The notes under the pieces: model-generated
What the model was told of the DNA's origin: nothing
The model's input: the letters and a program-made list of their open reading frames with translations, nothing else
Databases searched by the model: none
NCBI GenBank assembly: GCA_029261155.1
Contig: JAJDBW010000037.1
Span: 1-64,000 of the forward strand
Source of the DNA: Nitrospirota bacterium
GTDB taxonomy: Bacteria; Nitrospirota; Nitrospiria; SBBL01; JAADHI01
DNA length: 64,000 bases
Reading direction: 5' to 3'
In this document: positions 56,881 to 64,000 of the stretch, one piece after another
Position numbering within the stretch: the first letter of the stretch is position 1
Layout of the letters: each line of letters opens with the position of its first letter
Position numbers and translations under genes: made by a program

Positions 56881-57537
56881 TTAACGATTCCACTTATCAT
56901 GTTCAAGCAGAAAATGCTTATAGTCACTTGTTTTTGAAATTTTCTCTTCATAAATGTAGGTAAATCCACCAACAAATATTTCCTCTTGTTTTACTTTGAT
57001 ATCCGGGTTAGGCAATACAAGCCCACGTCTCAACTGCCATAAACCATGAGACCATGGAATATGACCGAAGATAAAATCCTGTAAAGTCATCTTATCCTTG
57101 TTGTTACTTTCGTTACATAGCTCAAATTTTTCACTTACGTCTCTCGATGGTTCTTTCTTCTTCAAAGTTTTTGCATCTCGTTTGGCTAAAATATAGGGAA
57201 CATCGTATACCCATAGTTTATGACTCCCCTGGATATTTTTTTCCTCCCCATACTCCACCACTACCAAAAAGACTGGAACAGGTTGATGACCCCAATAATC
57301 ATAAAATTTGTCTTCAATACTTTTCAGACTAAACGTCCCTTTTACTGTTTTCACTTGGCAAAAGAAATGAAGGCTAAGTTCAAAATTTTCATCGTCCAGT
57401 ACTTCACAATACAAATCTATTCCTGTGTCTTTACCCTGACCGACATCCCGAACAATGCAGTTTGCTGATAGTTTTGTGGCAACAAGATGTTCACCTTGAT
57501 TACCAATATGAATAGTTCTTGAATGTGCCTTTGTCAT
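56881..57537 (-). CDS. Cassette-borne DUF4365-like protein (PD-(D/E)xK-like)
   Basis: 218 aa. The start contains GNQGEHLVATKL with E16, then GKDTGIDLYCEV with D41, and FFCQVKTVKG with Q61-x-K63. This E...D...(E/Q)xK pattern is that of the DUF4365/Mrr-like nuclease fold. The C-terminal half is Lys/Glu-rich and has no other motif. It sits directly in front of an attC-like site, and GTTAGC lies 35 bases upstream of the start. Proteins of this family occur often in mobile cassettes and near phage-defence genes; a nuclease function is only suggested. Confidence 0.75.
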   Translation of the reverse strand: MTKAHSRTIHIGNQGEHLVATKLSANCIVRDVGQGKDTGIDLYCEVLDDENFELSLHFFCQVKTVKGTFSLKSIEDKFYDYWGHQPVPVFLVVVEYGEEKNIQGSHKLWVYDVPYILAKRDAKTLKKKEPSRDVSEKFELCNESNNKDKMTLQDFIFGHIPWSHGLWQLRRGLVLPNPDIKVKQEEIFVGGFTYIYEEKISKTSDYKHFLLEHDKWNR

Positions 57538-57583
57538 AACTTAAAGAGATGACCTCGTAAAGAGATATGATGCTAACTTGGTC

Positions 57584-57647
57584 TTATACAGACTTTTTTC
57601 TGTATAACAAGGCGATATCGGTGTTATACAGAATTTTTTCCGTATAA
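57584..57647. repeat. Two tandem palindromes TTATACAG...CTGTATAA
   Basis: Copy one (57584-57607) and copy two (57624-57647) are 24-bp near-palindromes (TTATACAG, ACTTTTTT, CTGTATAA) with a 40-base period. A partial third copy (TATACGGAATTTT) starts near 57658. The phase and spacing suggest regulator binding sites or a small mobile repeat. They lie upstream of the DUF4365 gene. Confidence 0.6.
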
Positions 57648-57675
57648 TTCTTTACCCTATACGGAATTTTGGCCG

Positions 57676-57867
57676 ATGCAGTCCTGGGCCAAGGCAGTGC
57701 ACAGTGTGGGATTTGATCCTTATATGCCAGAACCCAATGAAAAAATCAAAGAAAATAAAATAGACAAGCTCCCCTCGCAAGACTTTCCCGGTGCTCCCGA
57801 GATTTTGGAAGTGGAGGGAATTGCCCTGATGCAGGATGTATTCTTTTTAGGCGGGGGCCGTTCCTAG
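57676..57867 (+). CDS. Doubtful 63-codon ORF
   Basis: Starts at ATG 57676 just after the palindromes and reads QSWAKAVHSVGFDPYMPEP, then a charged stretch and EILEVEGIALMQDVFFLGGG. It looks like a C-terminal fragment of a longer protein, but no family is recognised and no ribosome site is present. Probably a remnant. Confidence 0.3.
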   Translation: MQSWAKAVHSVGFDPYMPEPNEKIKENKIDKLPSQDFPGAPEILEVEGIALMQDVFFLGGGRS

Positions 57868-57877
57868 CGCCCATCCC

Positions 57878-58123
57878 TTAGCGTTCCTTTCGGATGGCCC
57901 GAACCTCTTTTAGATTGGAGACAAAAATTTTGCCGTCGCCCGGATTGCCGGTGCAGGCCGCGATTCGGATGGTATCGACCACGCGATCCACCTCAGCCTC
58001 CTCCACCACAATCATGAGCGAGACCTTGGCGATTTCTTCGTAGTGCACCGATCCCACTTGAATGCCCCGCTGGCGTCCCCGCCCGATGCCTGGAAATTGG
58101 ATGAATGAAATTAAGAATTGCAT
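57878..58123 (-). pseudogene. Truncated P-II family signal protein
   Basis: The C-terminal two-thirds of a P-II protein is clear: GRGRQRG (end of the T-loop base), KVSLMIVVEEAEVDRVVDTI and TGNPGDGKIFVSNLKEVRAI (the TGxxGDGKIFV ATP-binding signature). The N-terminal strand and helix and most of the part before GRGRQRG are missing; FPG joins IGRGRQRG directly. The nearest plausible start (ATG at 58123) gives an odd hydrophobic start. The gene probably lost its 5' end to the insertion or deletion that brought the neighbouring hydroxylase gene within 22 bases. Confidence 0.7.
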
Positions 58124-58145
58124 AAATAGCGATCCCCCTGTCATC

Positions 58146-59000
58146 ATGACAAGCATGATCATCGAAAACGAAATGGCCATCCGCCTCGGTTTTTTTATCG
58201 GCATTTTTGTTTCCATGGCCCTCTGGGAGCTGGGCGCTCCTCGACGCGCCCTCAGCACCTCCAAGGCCATCCGTTGGTTCACCAATATCGGCATCGTTGT
58301 CTTGAACACCCTGGTCGTGCGTCTGCTTTTTTCGGCTGCGGCAGTCGGCACGGCAGTCACCGCCAGTGAAAAGGCTTGGGGCCTGTTTAATCAAGTCTCT
58401 CTCGACCCAGGCTTCGAAGGCCTTCTTGCGATTATCGCTCTTGATTTCATCATCTACTTACAGCATGTGCTTTTTCATGCGGTTCCCCTGCTCTGGCGTC
58501 TTCACATGGTTCATCACGCCGATCTCGATTTGGATGTCACCTCGGGGGCACGCTTTCACCCCATAGAGATTATTTTATCGATGGGCATTAAACTGGCCGC
58601 CGTCGTGCTTATCGGTGCCTCCCCGCAAGCTGTTGTGATTTTTGAAGTGCTTTTGAATGGCACGTCGATGTTTAATCACAGCAACGTGCGTATCCCCAAA
58701 GGTTTGGACGCCCTACTCCGTTGGATTGTCGTCACGCCCGACATGCACCTCATCCATCATTCCGTGATTCGCGAAGAAACCAACCGCAATTTCGGATTCA
58801 ACCTGCCCTGGTGGGATCGACTGCTCGGCACCTATCTCCCCGCGCCGCAAAAGGGTTATCTCGGCATGACTATTGGACTGGAACAGTATCGCGACCCCGA
58901 AAACCTGAGCTTGGCAAAAATCCTCGTGCTTCCTTTTTCGGGCAATACAGGCGACTATGCTTTTAGGAAGGATGAATTAGAGAAGAAGGGTGGGAAGTAG
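58146..59000 (+). CDS. Fatty acid hydroxylase/sterol desaturase superfamily protein
   Basis: 284-aa membrane protein. The histidine boxes are LQHVLFHAVP, LHMVHHADLDLDVTSGARFH (HxxHH with a third H), and HLIHHSVIREETNRNFG with another HH, which bind a di-iron site. Three to four helices precede the boxes. It hydroxylates lipids or related substrates. The ATG at 58146 is chosen; the frame extends to 58062 across the P-II remnant. No clear ribosome site is visible. Convergent with the NTF2-like gene through a shared terminator. Confidence 0.9.
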   Translation: MTSMIIENEMAIRLGFFIGIFVSMALWELGAPRRALSTSKAIRWFTNIGIVVLNTLVVRLLFSAAAVGTAVTASEKAWGLFNQVSLDPGFEGLLAIIALDFIIYLQHVLFHAVPLLWRLHMVHHADLDLDVTSGARFHPIEIILSMGIKLAAVVLIGASPQAVVIFEVLLNGTSMFNHSNVRIPKGLDALLRWIVVTPDMHLIHHSVIREETNRNFGFNLPWWDRLLGTYLPAPQKGYLGMTIGLEQYRDPENLSLAKILVLPFSGNTGDYAFRKDELEKKGGK

Positions 59001-59016
59001 GAAGATTAGATAAACA

Positions 59017-59049
59017 GAAAAGCCACGGGATTACATCCCAAGGCTTTTC
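59017..59049. terminator. Stem-loop at the end of convergent genes
   Basis: Stem GAAAAGCC/GGCTTTTC with an inner GGGAT/ATCCC stem. It overlaps the last codons of the NTF2-like gene and would stop transcription from both sides. Confidence 0.75.
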
Positions 59050-59369
59050 GAATCGAAAACAAGAAGGATCTTGCTGATTTTGTCTTTATCGACTTCAAAG
59101 ACCTGGGTCATGGTCGTCGAGACACCGGGTTTTATAAATTGATACACCAAACACGCGGAGGATTCGTCTTCATAGAAACGGATCATTTTATATTCGAAAT
59201 CTTCGGGGGGATCGGCTTTTAATGCAATAATATATTCTTCCGCAGAATCGAAGCGATAAAGAGGGCCACGAAAGGTAAAGGTGTCGGAGAGCAAGTCTCT
59301 TAAGACCTCGGGGTCGCCGCCGGAAAAAAAAGCAGTCATATAGTTTTCGGCAATTTCTAGAGGGCGCAT
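59031..59369 (-). CDS. SnoaL/NTF2-like protein
   Basis: 112 aa. ENYMTAFFSGGDPEVLRDLL, FTFRGPLYRFDSAEEYIIAL and the beta strands ending TQVFEVDKDKISKILLVF match the SnoaL-like NTF2 fold, which forms a pocket for small molecules. No catalytic residues can be assigned. A rather recent single gene between the hydroxylase and the GNAT protein. Confidence 0.85.
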   Translation of the reverse strand: MRPLEIAENYMTAFFSGGDPEVLRDLLSDTFTFRGPLYRFDSAEEYIIALKADPPEDFEYKMIRFYEDESSACLVYQFIKPGVSTTMTQVFEVDKDKISKILLVFDSKSLGM

Positions 59370-59713
59370 GTAAAGGAATACCTATTCTATTCAAAAAATT
59401 CTATCGGCCGAGGCCCAGGCTCAGGATTGGGCGCAGGACCTCCGACCGAAAGTAAAACTTTAGTGCTTGGGCCTCACCGCTTCAATGGTCGCAGAGGCGA
59501 CTTCGGATTCTGCAGACCTCCCCAGCGAAGGGCCGTGAATGTGGTTCTCGACTTGATTCTCGAATCTCACCCGGTTTTTTTGGAAGCCAAGGTCTTGAAA
59601 AATGACTTCGATCATCGGCTGCGGGAGGATCGACGCGGCGGCGATGAATGAAGACCTTCAGTTTGGCCTGATAACCCTACCATACTTTTTCGAGGGTGTC
59701 GTAAGCCATGGGT
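59370..59713. other. Gap with a possible decayed coding piece
   Basis: About 345 bases. On the minus strand, a stretch near 59460-59660 reads FIAAASILPQPMIEVIFQDL and then VENHIHGPSLGRSAESE without a start or ribosome site, which may be a gene remnant. A plus-strand 74-codon frame at 59427-59651 has no support. Confidence 0.35.
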
Positions 59714-60175
59714 TTATTCTGGCTTTTTAACGAAATAAATCATATTGACGCCGGTGCTTTCATCGCGCTGTTTTTCTGTTTCTTGCCAGCCATTTTTTTT
59801 GAAAAAACCAGCCGCTTTTTGATTCCCCTCAAAACTCCCCAAGTGTATGGCCGGATGCTTCTTGAATAGCTTCCGCTCGCAAAAACCGAGCAAGTGGCTA
59901 CCTAAACCCTGACGGTGGAACCCATCGGCAACCATTATCATCTCGATCAGATCTCCTTGATAGATCGCAAAACCAACAATGGCTTCTGAAAGCAGCAGCA
60001 CCTGTGTATAGTCGAGTTGATCGAGAAGATACGAGTCCGACGCGACGCGATCGATATAGGCCTCGACCCCCTCTCTGCCAAGAAAGGGACGATAGTGTGC
60101 CCGGATGGTGTTGCGCATAAAATCCACGAGATAGGTGACATCGGAGGCTTCTGCTTTTCTTATTTTTTTAAACAC
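59714..60175 (-). CDS. GNAT-family N-acetyltransferase
   Basis: 153 aa starting at GTG. IRKAEASDVTYLVDFMRN at the start, the acetyl-CoA loop RQGLGSHLLGFCE and NGWQETEK near the end are standard GNAT landmarks. The substrate is unknown. Confidence 0.92.
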   Translation of the reverse strand: MFKKIRKAEASDVTYLVDFMRNTIRAHYRPFLGREGVEAYIDRVASDSYLLDQLDYTQVLLLSEAIVGFAIYQGDLIEMIMVADGFHRQGLGSHLLGFCERKLFKKHPAIHLGSFEGNQKAAGFFKKNGWQETEKQRDESTGVNMIYFVKKPE

Positions 60176-60242
60176 GGTTCATTTTCCTTTATATCGATGG
60201 CGATCATGAGCGATCTTTTTCCAATATTTAGCCATGCCTATT

Positions 60243-60578
60243 CTATTTTAAAGAAGAAAGATAAGCCACCAGGGTTTCCAATTCCGATTCAGTGCCGCGA
60301 AATGGCGGCATGGGGGATTGGGGTTGAAGCGACTTCGGATGGAGGAGTTTCTTCTTGATAAATTCCGCATCGCGCCGCGTACCAACCACCGACAAATCAG
60401 GACCAACTGCGCCCCCTTCTCCAAGGATGGTGTGGCATCGACGGCACTTTCGTTTCTCAATAATCGCTTCAGCTGTGTTTTCGGTCTCCGCCAAAGCCGG
60501 GCGCACAAAGGGATCGGCATGAAAAATAAAGCTAAGTAATATAAGCGCTAAACACCCTCTTGTTCTTAATAACGTCAT
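60243..60578 (-). CDS. Class I cytochrome c
   Basis: 111 aa. A signal peptide (GCLALILLSFIFHADPFV, cleaved near ALAE) precedes one heme site CRRCH, then GPDLS and the axial ligand region MPPFRGTESELETLVAYLSSL. It is a small periplasmic electron carrier. The ATG at 60578 is chosen over the GTG one codon earlier because GGAGATGTG fits it. It lies near an outer-membrane protein but 147 bases separate them. Confidence 0.9.
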   Translation of the reverse strand: MTLLRTRGCLALILLSFIFHADPFVRPALAETENTAEAIIEKRKCRRCHTILGEGGAVGPDLSVVGTRRDAEFIKKKLLHPKSLQPQSPMPPFRGTESELETLVAYLSSLK

Positions 60579-60724
60579 CACATCTCCATTCTTTTTCGAT
60601 TAAAAATCGCTTTAGATTATTTTGAAATAGTGCCGTCCTCGAAATCAAGTACAGCGCTTTAAATCCTTTTTTACCTTCGATCGACTTGGCGATTCAATGC
60701 CCAAGGCACCCAACAGGCTTTCCC

Positions 60725-61957
60725 TTAAAAATAATAGGCCAAGGACACTTGCAAAAAATCGTCGTCTCGTTGGGCATAGAGCAGTTCTCTTTGCGACTGC
60801 GACGCAAAGATCGAACCTTCCGCTTCGATTTTCCATCGATCGCCAAAACGGCGATTCGCCTCAATGCTAAATACCCTTGCCGCTTGATCTAAATCCTGAA
60901 TGAAGCCAAAAAGAAATTCCGTACCCGCCATGTCGTTAAGGGCGAGACGCAGGCCGAACATTATATCATCTTCAAAAGGGGTGGTCGCCTTTTCGTTCCG
61001 CGTATCGTGCAACCATTCGGCAATAAGGCCGATATCGGCCTTGGTCCCCAAAATTGCGCTATAGGTATATTCAAGGCCGCTCGTCCAGGCTTCGAATGAA
61101 GGCCCCTGCCCGATTCGGTGAATCAGCTCGAGTTTCAATAACCAAGCCTCGAAGACCGATTGGAGTGCCAGGCCGCTCTGACCAATTTGTTCGTAAAAGG
61201 GAATGAGCACCGCATCGCCGCCAGCGCTTGTCCCCGGTAATAAAGTCGGCTCGCGGCCGGTCCCTTGAAAATGAGAAAGTGCGAAATCCCAATTTTCGAT
61301 GGTCCGGCTATAGCGAACAGCCAGATCGAGATGGTGATTTTCCGCCCCGCTCTCAAAACGGGCCTGATCGGTATCGACCACCAAAGCCCCGCGAAGCCGT
61401 CCCTTTCGCCCTGGAAAACTACGCTCACGAAAATATGGCAGCAAAAATAGATCTACCGTGCCCCAGTCTCGAAGGACAGAAAGATTGACCATGGGCTGTC
61501 CCAGTTTTTCCTCGCCATCCGGAAGCTCGACCAGATCGGTTTGATTTATAATATCAAGCAGATGCTGGGATTCCGTGACCCCCCAAAAAATCTTGCGTAC
61601 GCCGATCCCCAACTCGAAGGATTCCGGAAACCAAAGCACATACAATTCTCTGATATCGAAATGACTTCGCTGGGCATCGGCACTGTCGAGTCGGAAAAAA
61701 GGAACGAAGGTTAGACTATGACCCTCCCATTGCCGGAAGAACTCCGGCTGGCCCACAACCGAAGCTTGTTGTTCGCGCTGGCCGGGATAGAGCGGATTTT
61801 TAAAAAAGAGACGCCCTTCCACACCGACATAGCCCGACCATTCCTGCCCCTTTGCTGTGGCCACGAAGCATAAACTCATCGAAAAAAGAAGGGCAGGTAA
61901 ACACCACCGACGAAAGATCGAATGCTGATGGTGTGCCTGAGGTCTATTGACGATCAT
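60725..61957 (-). CDS. Outer-membrane beta-barrel protein of the RND export module
   Basis: 410 aa with a signal peptide (LPALLFSMSLCFVATAKG) and a beta-rich sequence with alternating aromatic residues, ending in LAYYF, the usual C-terminal Phe signal for outer-membrane insertion. VRKIFWGVTESQHLLDIINQ is a conserved segment of the barrel protein found with MMPL/LolA-like partners (DUF1302-related). It follows the LolA-like and RND genes on the same strand. It might be the outer-membrane acceptor of the exported lipid, which is inference. Confidence 0.78.
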   Translation of the reverse strand: MIVNRPQAHHQHSIFRRWCLPALLFSMSLCFVATAKGQEWSGYVGVEGRLFFKNPLYPGQREQQASVVGQPEFFRQWEGHSLTFVPFFRLDSADAQRSHFDIRELYVLWFPESFELGIGVRKIFWGVTESQHLLDIINQTDLVELPDGEEKLGQPMVNLSVLRDWGTVDLFLLPYFRERSFPGRKGRLRGALVVDTDQARFESGAENHHLDLAVRYSRTIENWDFALSHFQGTGREPTLLPGTSAGGDAVLIPFYEQIGQSGLALQSVFEAWLLKLELIHRIGQGPSFEAWTSGLEYTYSAILGTKADIGLIAEWLHDTRNEKATTPFEDDIMFGLRLALNDMAGTEFLFGFIQDLDQAARVFSIEANRRFGDRWKIEAEGSIFASQSQRELLYAQRDDDFLQVSLAYYF

Positions 61958-62004
61958 ACTTGGCTTAATAAATGGCGCCCTTTCACAAACGCAACATGCG
62001 GTCT

Positions 62005-62787
62005 TTATCGGGCTCGCTTCAAACTGTTTTTATTAAAATCACTGTCACTTAAACCGGTTTTAAATCGATATTCTTTCCAATTTAATAGCGTCTCTTTTCC
62101 TGTTTGATGATTGATCATGGTCATGCGGTCGGCGCGCCAATGCTTTTCGGCATATTGCCGATAGCCTTCATAGCGAAGCGTTTTAAGGAGATCATTTTTC
62201 CGGTCGTAATAGTCGACCTTCAAGGGGATGTATTCCTTCTGATCGTACCAGACAAGCTGACGGGTGTAGCCCGATTTCGGATCGACGGGATCAAGTTCGA
62301 CGACGTAGGCGGGCTTACCCTCGTAGTCCTCATCGCGAAGCCAGCGGTAGCTGTATTTTTCGACCTCTTGGCTGGTGATATCTTCATAGGCGAATTCGCT
62401 GCCCATAAACGAGCCCGATTTGTTTGAGGAACTGATTCGCTTCACCCGTTTTAAAGCCGGGAGAAAAAGCCATTGATCATCATTTTCGACTTTATGCGTA
62501 AAGCTTAAAAAGGCCGTTCCTTTGACGACTTTGGGGTTCTCGAAAATGATGAGCGATTTATCGCCGTCTTCCGGAACCTCCAGGGTGCGATTCCGCACAA
62601 CGCGCACGCTCTCTTCGCCTTGTTTGTTTTTCAAGGTCATCTCGAGGGTGGCGGTAAAATCCCCGAAACCGTCGTCTCGACGATTCATCTCCTTAGCGAT
62701 TTCCAGCCCTTTTTCCTCCGGCGACAGGGCGATTGCGCTAAGGGGTGAAATCGATAGTGCGACGATAATCCACATATATCGGTTCAT
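62005..62787 (-). CDS. Outer membrane lipoprotein-sorting protein (LolA-like)
   Basis: 260 aa with a signal peptide (MWIIVALSISPLSAIA) and GGAGGA upstream of the ATG. It begins EIAKEMNRRDDGFGDFTATL, then KGTAFLSFTHKVENDDQWLF, LPALKRVKRISSSNKSGSF, MGSEFAYEDITSQEVEKY, as in the LolA-fold lipoprotein-sorting family that works with RND/MMPL transporters. It would carry lipid or lipoprotein across the periplasm. It lies between the transporter and the barrel gene, which is the expected order. Confidence 0.88.
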   Translation of the reverse strand: MNRYMWIIVALSISPLSAIALSPEEKGLEIAKEMNRRDDGFGDFTATLEMTLKNKQGEESVRVVRNRTLEVPEDGDKSLIIFENPKVVKGTAFLSFTHKVENDDQWLFLPALKRVKRISSSNKSGSFMGSEFAYEDITSQEVEKYSYRWLRDEDYEGKPAYVVELDPVDPKSGYTRQLVWYDQKEYIPLKVDYYDRKNDLLKTLRYEGYRQYAEKHWRADRMTMINHQTGKETLLNWKEYRFKTGLSDSDFNKNSLKRAR

Positions 62788-62859
62788 GATCGTCCTCCAG
62801 ATAGTGGTCCGGTTAATGTCTTGTGCAGGCTTGTGAACTCAGCCTCGTCTTTAAATGCT

Positions 62860-64000
62860 TTATGTTGCGTTTCTCGGGCTTGGCGTCGGTGCGGAGAGTG
62901 TCGTCGCCAATTTCTTTTTCTCCAAGAGCATCAACAAGGGCGGAAGCAATAGAAAATCCGCCACGAGTGCGAAGCCGATGGTAATGGCCGTTAAGAGTCC
63001 CATTTGAGAATTGAGGGCAAAGCCGGAAAAGGTCAATACCGAAAACCCTGCCGCCAAGATAAAGGAGGTCACCCATAGGGCCGTGCCGACATTGTGAAAG
63101 GCATAGCGAACGGCATCGTGGCTGTCCATGCCCCGTTCTTTTTTGGCCCGAAGATATTTGCTCAAAAAATGGATGGTATCGTCCACGACAATTCCGAGGC
63201 TCATGCCGGCGACAATGGAAGTGCCAACGCCGATTTCCCCGACCATCAGACCCCACAGCCCAAAAGCCATTCCGGCCGGAACCAAGTTTGGGATAAGACT
63301 CAACATGCCGATCTTAAAATTCTTAAACGAAAAAATAAGAATGAGAGAAATCAAGACCAATGCCATAGAGGTACCGCCCAACATGCTTTTAATATTGCGC
63401 TCCGAAATATGTGAGAACATAATCGTTGGGCTCGCACCGGGCACCTGCATCAAGGGAAGGCCATTGGCGCGAAGCCAGTCTTGCGCGCGTTCTTCCATGG
63501 CCAGCATTTCGTTCGTCGTTAAGCTCTCCAAAGTGACAGTAAATCGCGTCGCAGATTTTTTAATATTGATCTGGTTGTTTAAATCCAAACCATAGGGCAG
63601 CGACATTTCATAAAGTTGGAGATATTGCGCCGCCAGTTCTTGATCTTCCGGAATACGATAAAACGCCGGATCGTCCTCGTGCATGTTCTTGTTGAGGCGC
63701 TTCATGATATCCGTAATCGAACTCACGTGAAGTACACGGGGTTGTTCTTTGTACCAATGTTCAAAGGCCTCCAATTTAGAAAGATATTCGGGGTTACTAA
63801 TCCCCCACTCTTCACCGGTGCCCAAGGAATATTCAATCAAATAGATGCCGGTAAGATTTTCCACAATAAAATCTGTGTCGGTACGAAAGGCATAGCGCTT
63901 ATCGAAATAATTAACGAACTGATCGTTTAATCGGTTTAGCGGAAGCGAGGCAATAAGGAGCAAGGTAATCGCAAGCATGACTGCAAATAAGGGTCGGCGG
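62860..64000 (-). CDS. RND/MMPL-family exporter (C-terminal part, partial)
   Basis: At least 380 aa. The frame stays open to the right edge (codons upstream of the ATG at 63978 read RRPLFAV), so this is the second half of a larger RND protein. Membrane helices are at about 215-240, 240-260, 265-290, 310-330 and 335-360. GMSLGIVVDDTIHFLSKYL holds the proton-relay Asp pair of the family. Helix-rich periplasmic loops lie before it (VLHVSSITDIMKRLN). Substrate probably lipidic, by analogy with the LolA-like partner. First of three genes in the module. Confidence 0.9.
   Translation of the reverse strand, partial: RRPLFAVMLAITLLLIASLPLNRLNDQFVNYFDKRYAFRTDTDFIVENLTGIYLIEYSLGTGEEWGISNPEYLSKLEAFEHWYKEQPRVLHVSSITDIMKRLNKNMHEDDPAFYRIPEDQELAAQYLQLYEMSLPYGLDLNNQINIKKSATRFTVTLESLTTNEMLAMEERAQDWLRANGLPLMQVPGASPTIMFSHISERNIKSMLGGTSMALVLISLILIFSFKNFKIGMLSLIPNLVPAGMAFGLWGLMVGEIGVGTSIVAGMSLGIVVDDTIHFLSKYLRAKKERGMDSHDAVRYAFHNVGTALWVTSFILAAGFSVLTFSGFALNSQMGLLTAITIGFALVADFLLLPPLLMLLEKKKLATTLSAPTPSPRNAT

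Noticed and set aside
57993-58360. Longer minus-strand frames covering the P-II remnant as full genes
   Set aside because: Only the 57878 frame carries P-II motifs, and its part before about 58123 is the antisense of the hydroxylase gene.
59460-59709. A second amber-interrupted gene on the minus strand (MAYDTLEKVW then TAG)
   Set aside because: Careful codon counting showed that the downstream coding-like stretch is in a different frame and that this frame has no family signature.

Overview
This window comes from a Gram-negative bacterial chromosome. Evidence includes outer-membrane and periplasmic proteins, IHF-alpha, di-heme peroxidase, CyaY, LolA-like and RND proteins. The gene set suggests an uncultured Desulfobacterota- or Nitrospirota-like lineage with anaerobic or sodium-linked energy metabolism, but no rRNA or single marker fixes the taxon. 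About 70 intact genes are supported, plus three tRNAs (Lys-CUU, Arg-CCG, Pro-GGG). I saw no CRISPR array, complete insertion sequence, prophage or rRNA.

Layout. 1-1.5 kb: the start of a cytosolic NAD(P)-linked [NiFe] hydrogenase (sulfhydrogenase-type) operon running off the left edge. 1.5-9.2 kb: stress and redox genes on the minus strand (two universal stress genes, one broken by an amber codon; Hsp20; a mannose-1-phosphate guanylyltransferase; a di-heme peroxidase), then response regulators and an NtrB/NtrC-like pair. 9.5-11.2 kb: small membrane gene, Hsp20 relic, rhomboid protease. 11.2-18.4 kb: a complete N-type rotary ATPase operon, atpDCQRBEFAG, followed by a translationally coupled PH-domain membrane gene. 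The c subunit has two carboxylates and the Na+-type ESTxIY motif. 18.7-25.3 kb: hypothetical genes, GIY-YIG protein, two tRNAs, CPBP protease and two YCF48-type lipoprotein propellers. 25.4-36 kb: housekeeping block phoH-ybeY-ftsY, a PocR-GAF-GGDEF cyclase, uvrB, nfuA, an ATP-grasp enzyme, ihfA-merR-tRNA-Pro.

36.3-43 kb: Ktr/Trk potassium uptake pair, SLC13-type transporter, SHOCT lipoprotein, DUF2061 and a second complete Hsp20. 43.4-54.9 kb: queE-pepA-nagZ, DedA, a small HExxH lipoprotein, an orphan ParA, a DCC protein, an EAL/HDOD protein, a very divergent SelO-like protein, macrodomain protein and cyaY. 54.9-58.1 kb is the accessory part: an O-methyltransferase followed by inverted repeat elements, a frameshifted gene remnant, two single-gene units each ending in an integron attC-like site, tandem palindromes and a truncated P-II gene. 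58.1-64 kb: fatty acid hydroxylase, NTF2-like and GNAT proteins, a c-type cytochrome, and an export module (beta-barrel, LolA-like protein, RND/MMPL transporter) that runs off the right edge.

The most distinctive signals are the two-unit integron-like cassette array without a visible integrase (56.1-57.6 kb), the two-carboxylate N-ATPase with its coupled PH-domain gene, the amber-interrupted universal stress gene, and the SelO-like protein whose expected ATP-site lysine is replaced. All identifications rest on reading motifs by eye; no database search was run.
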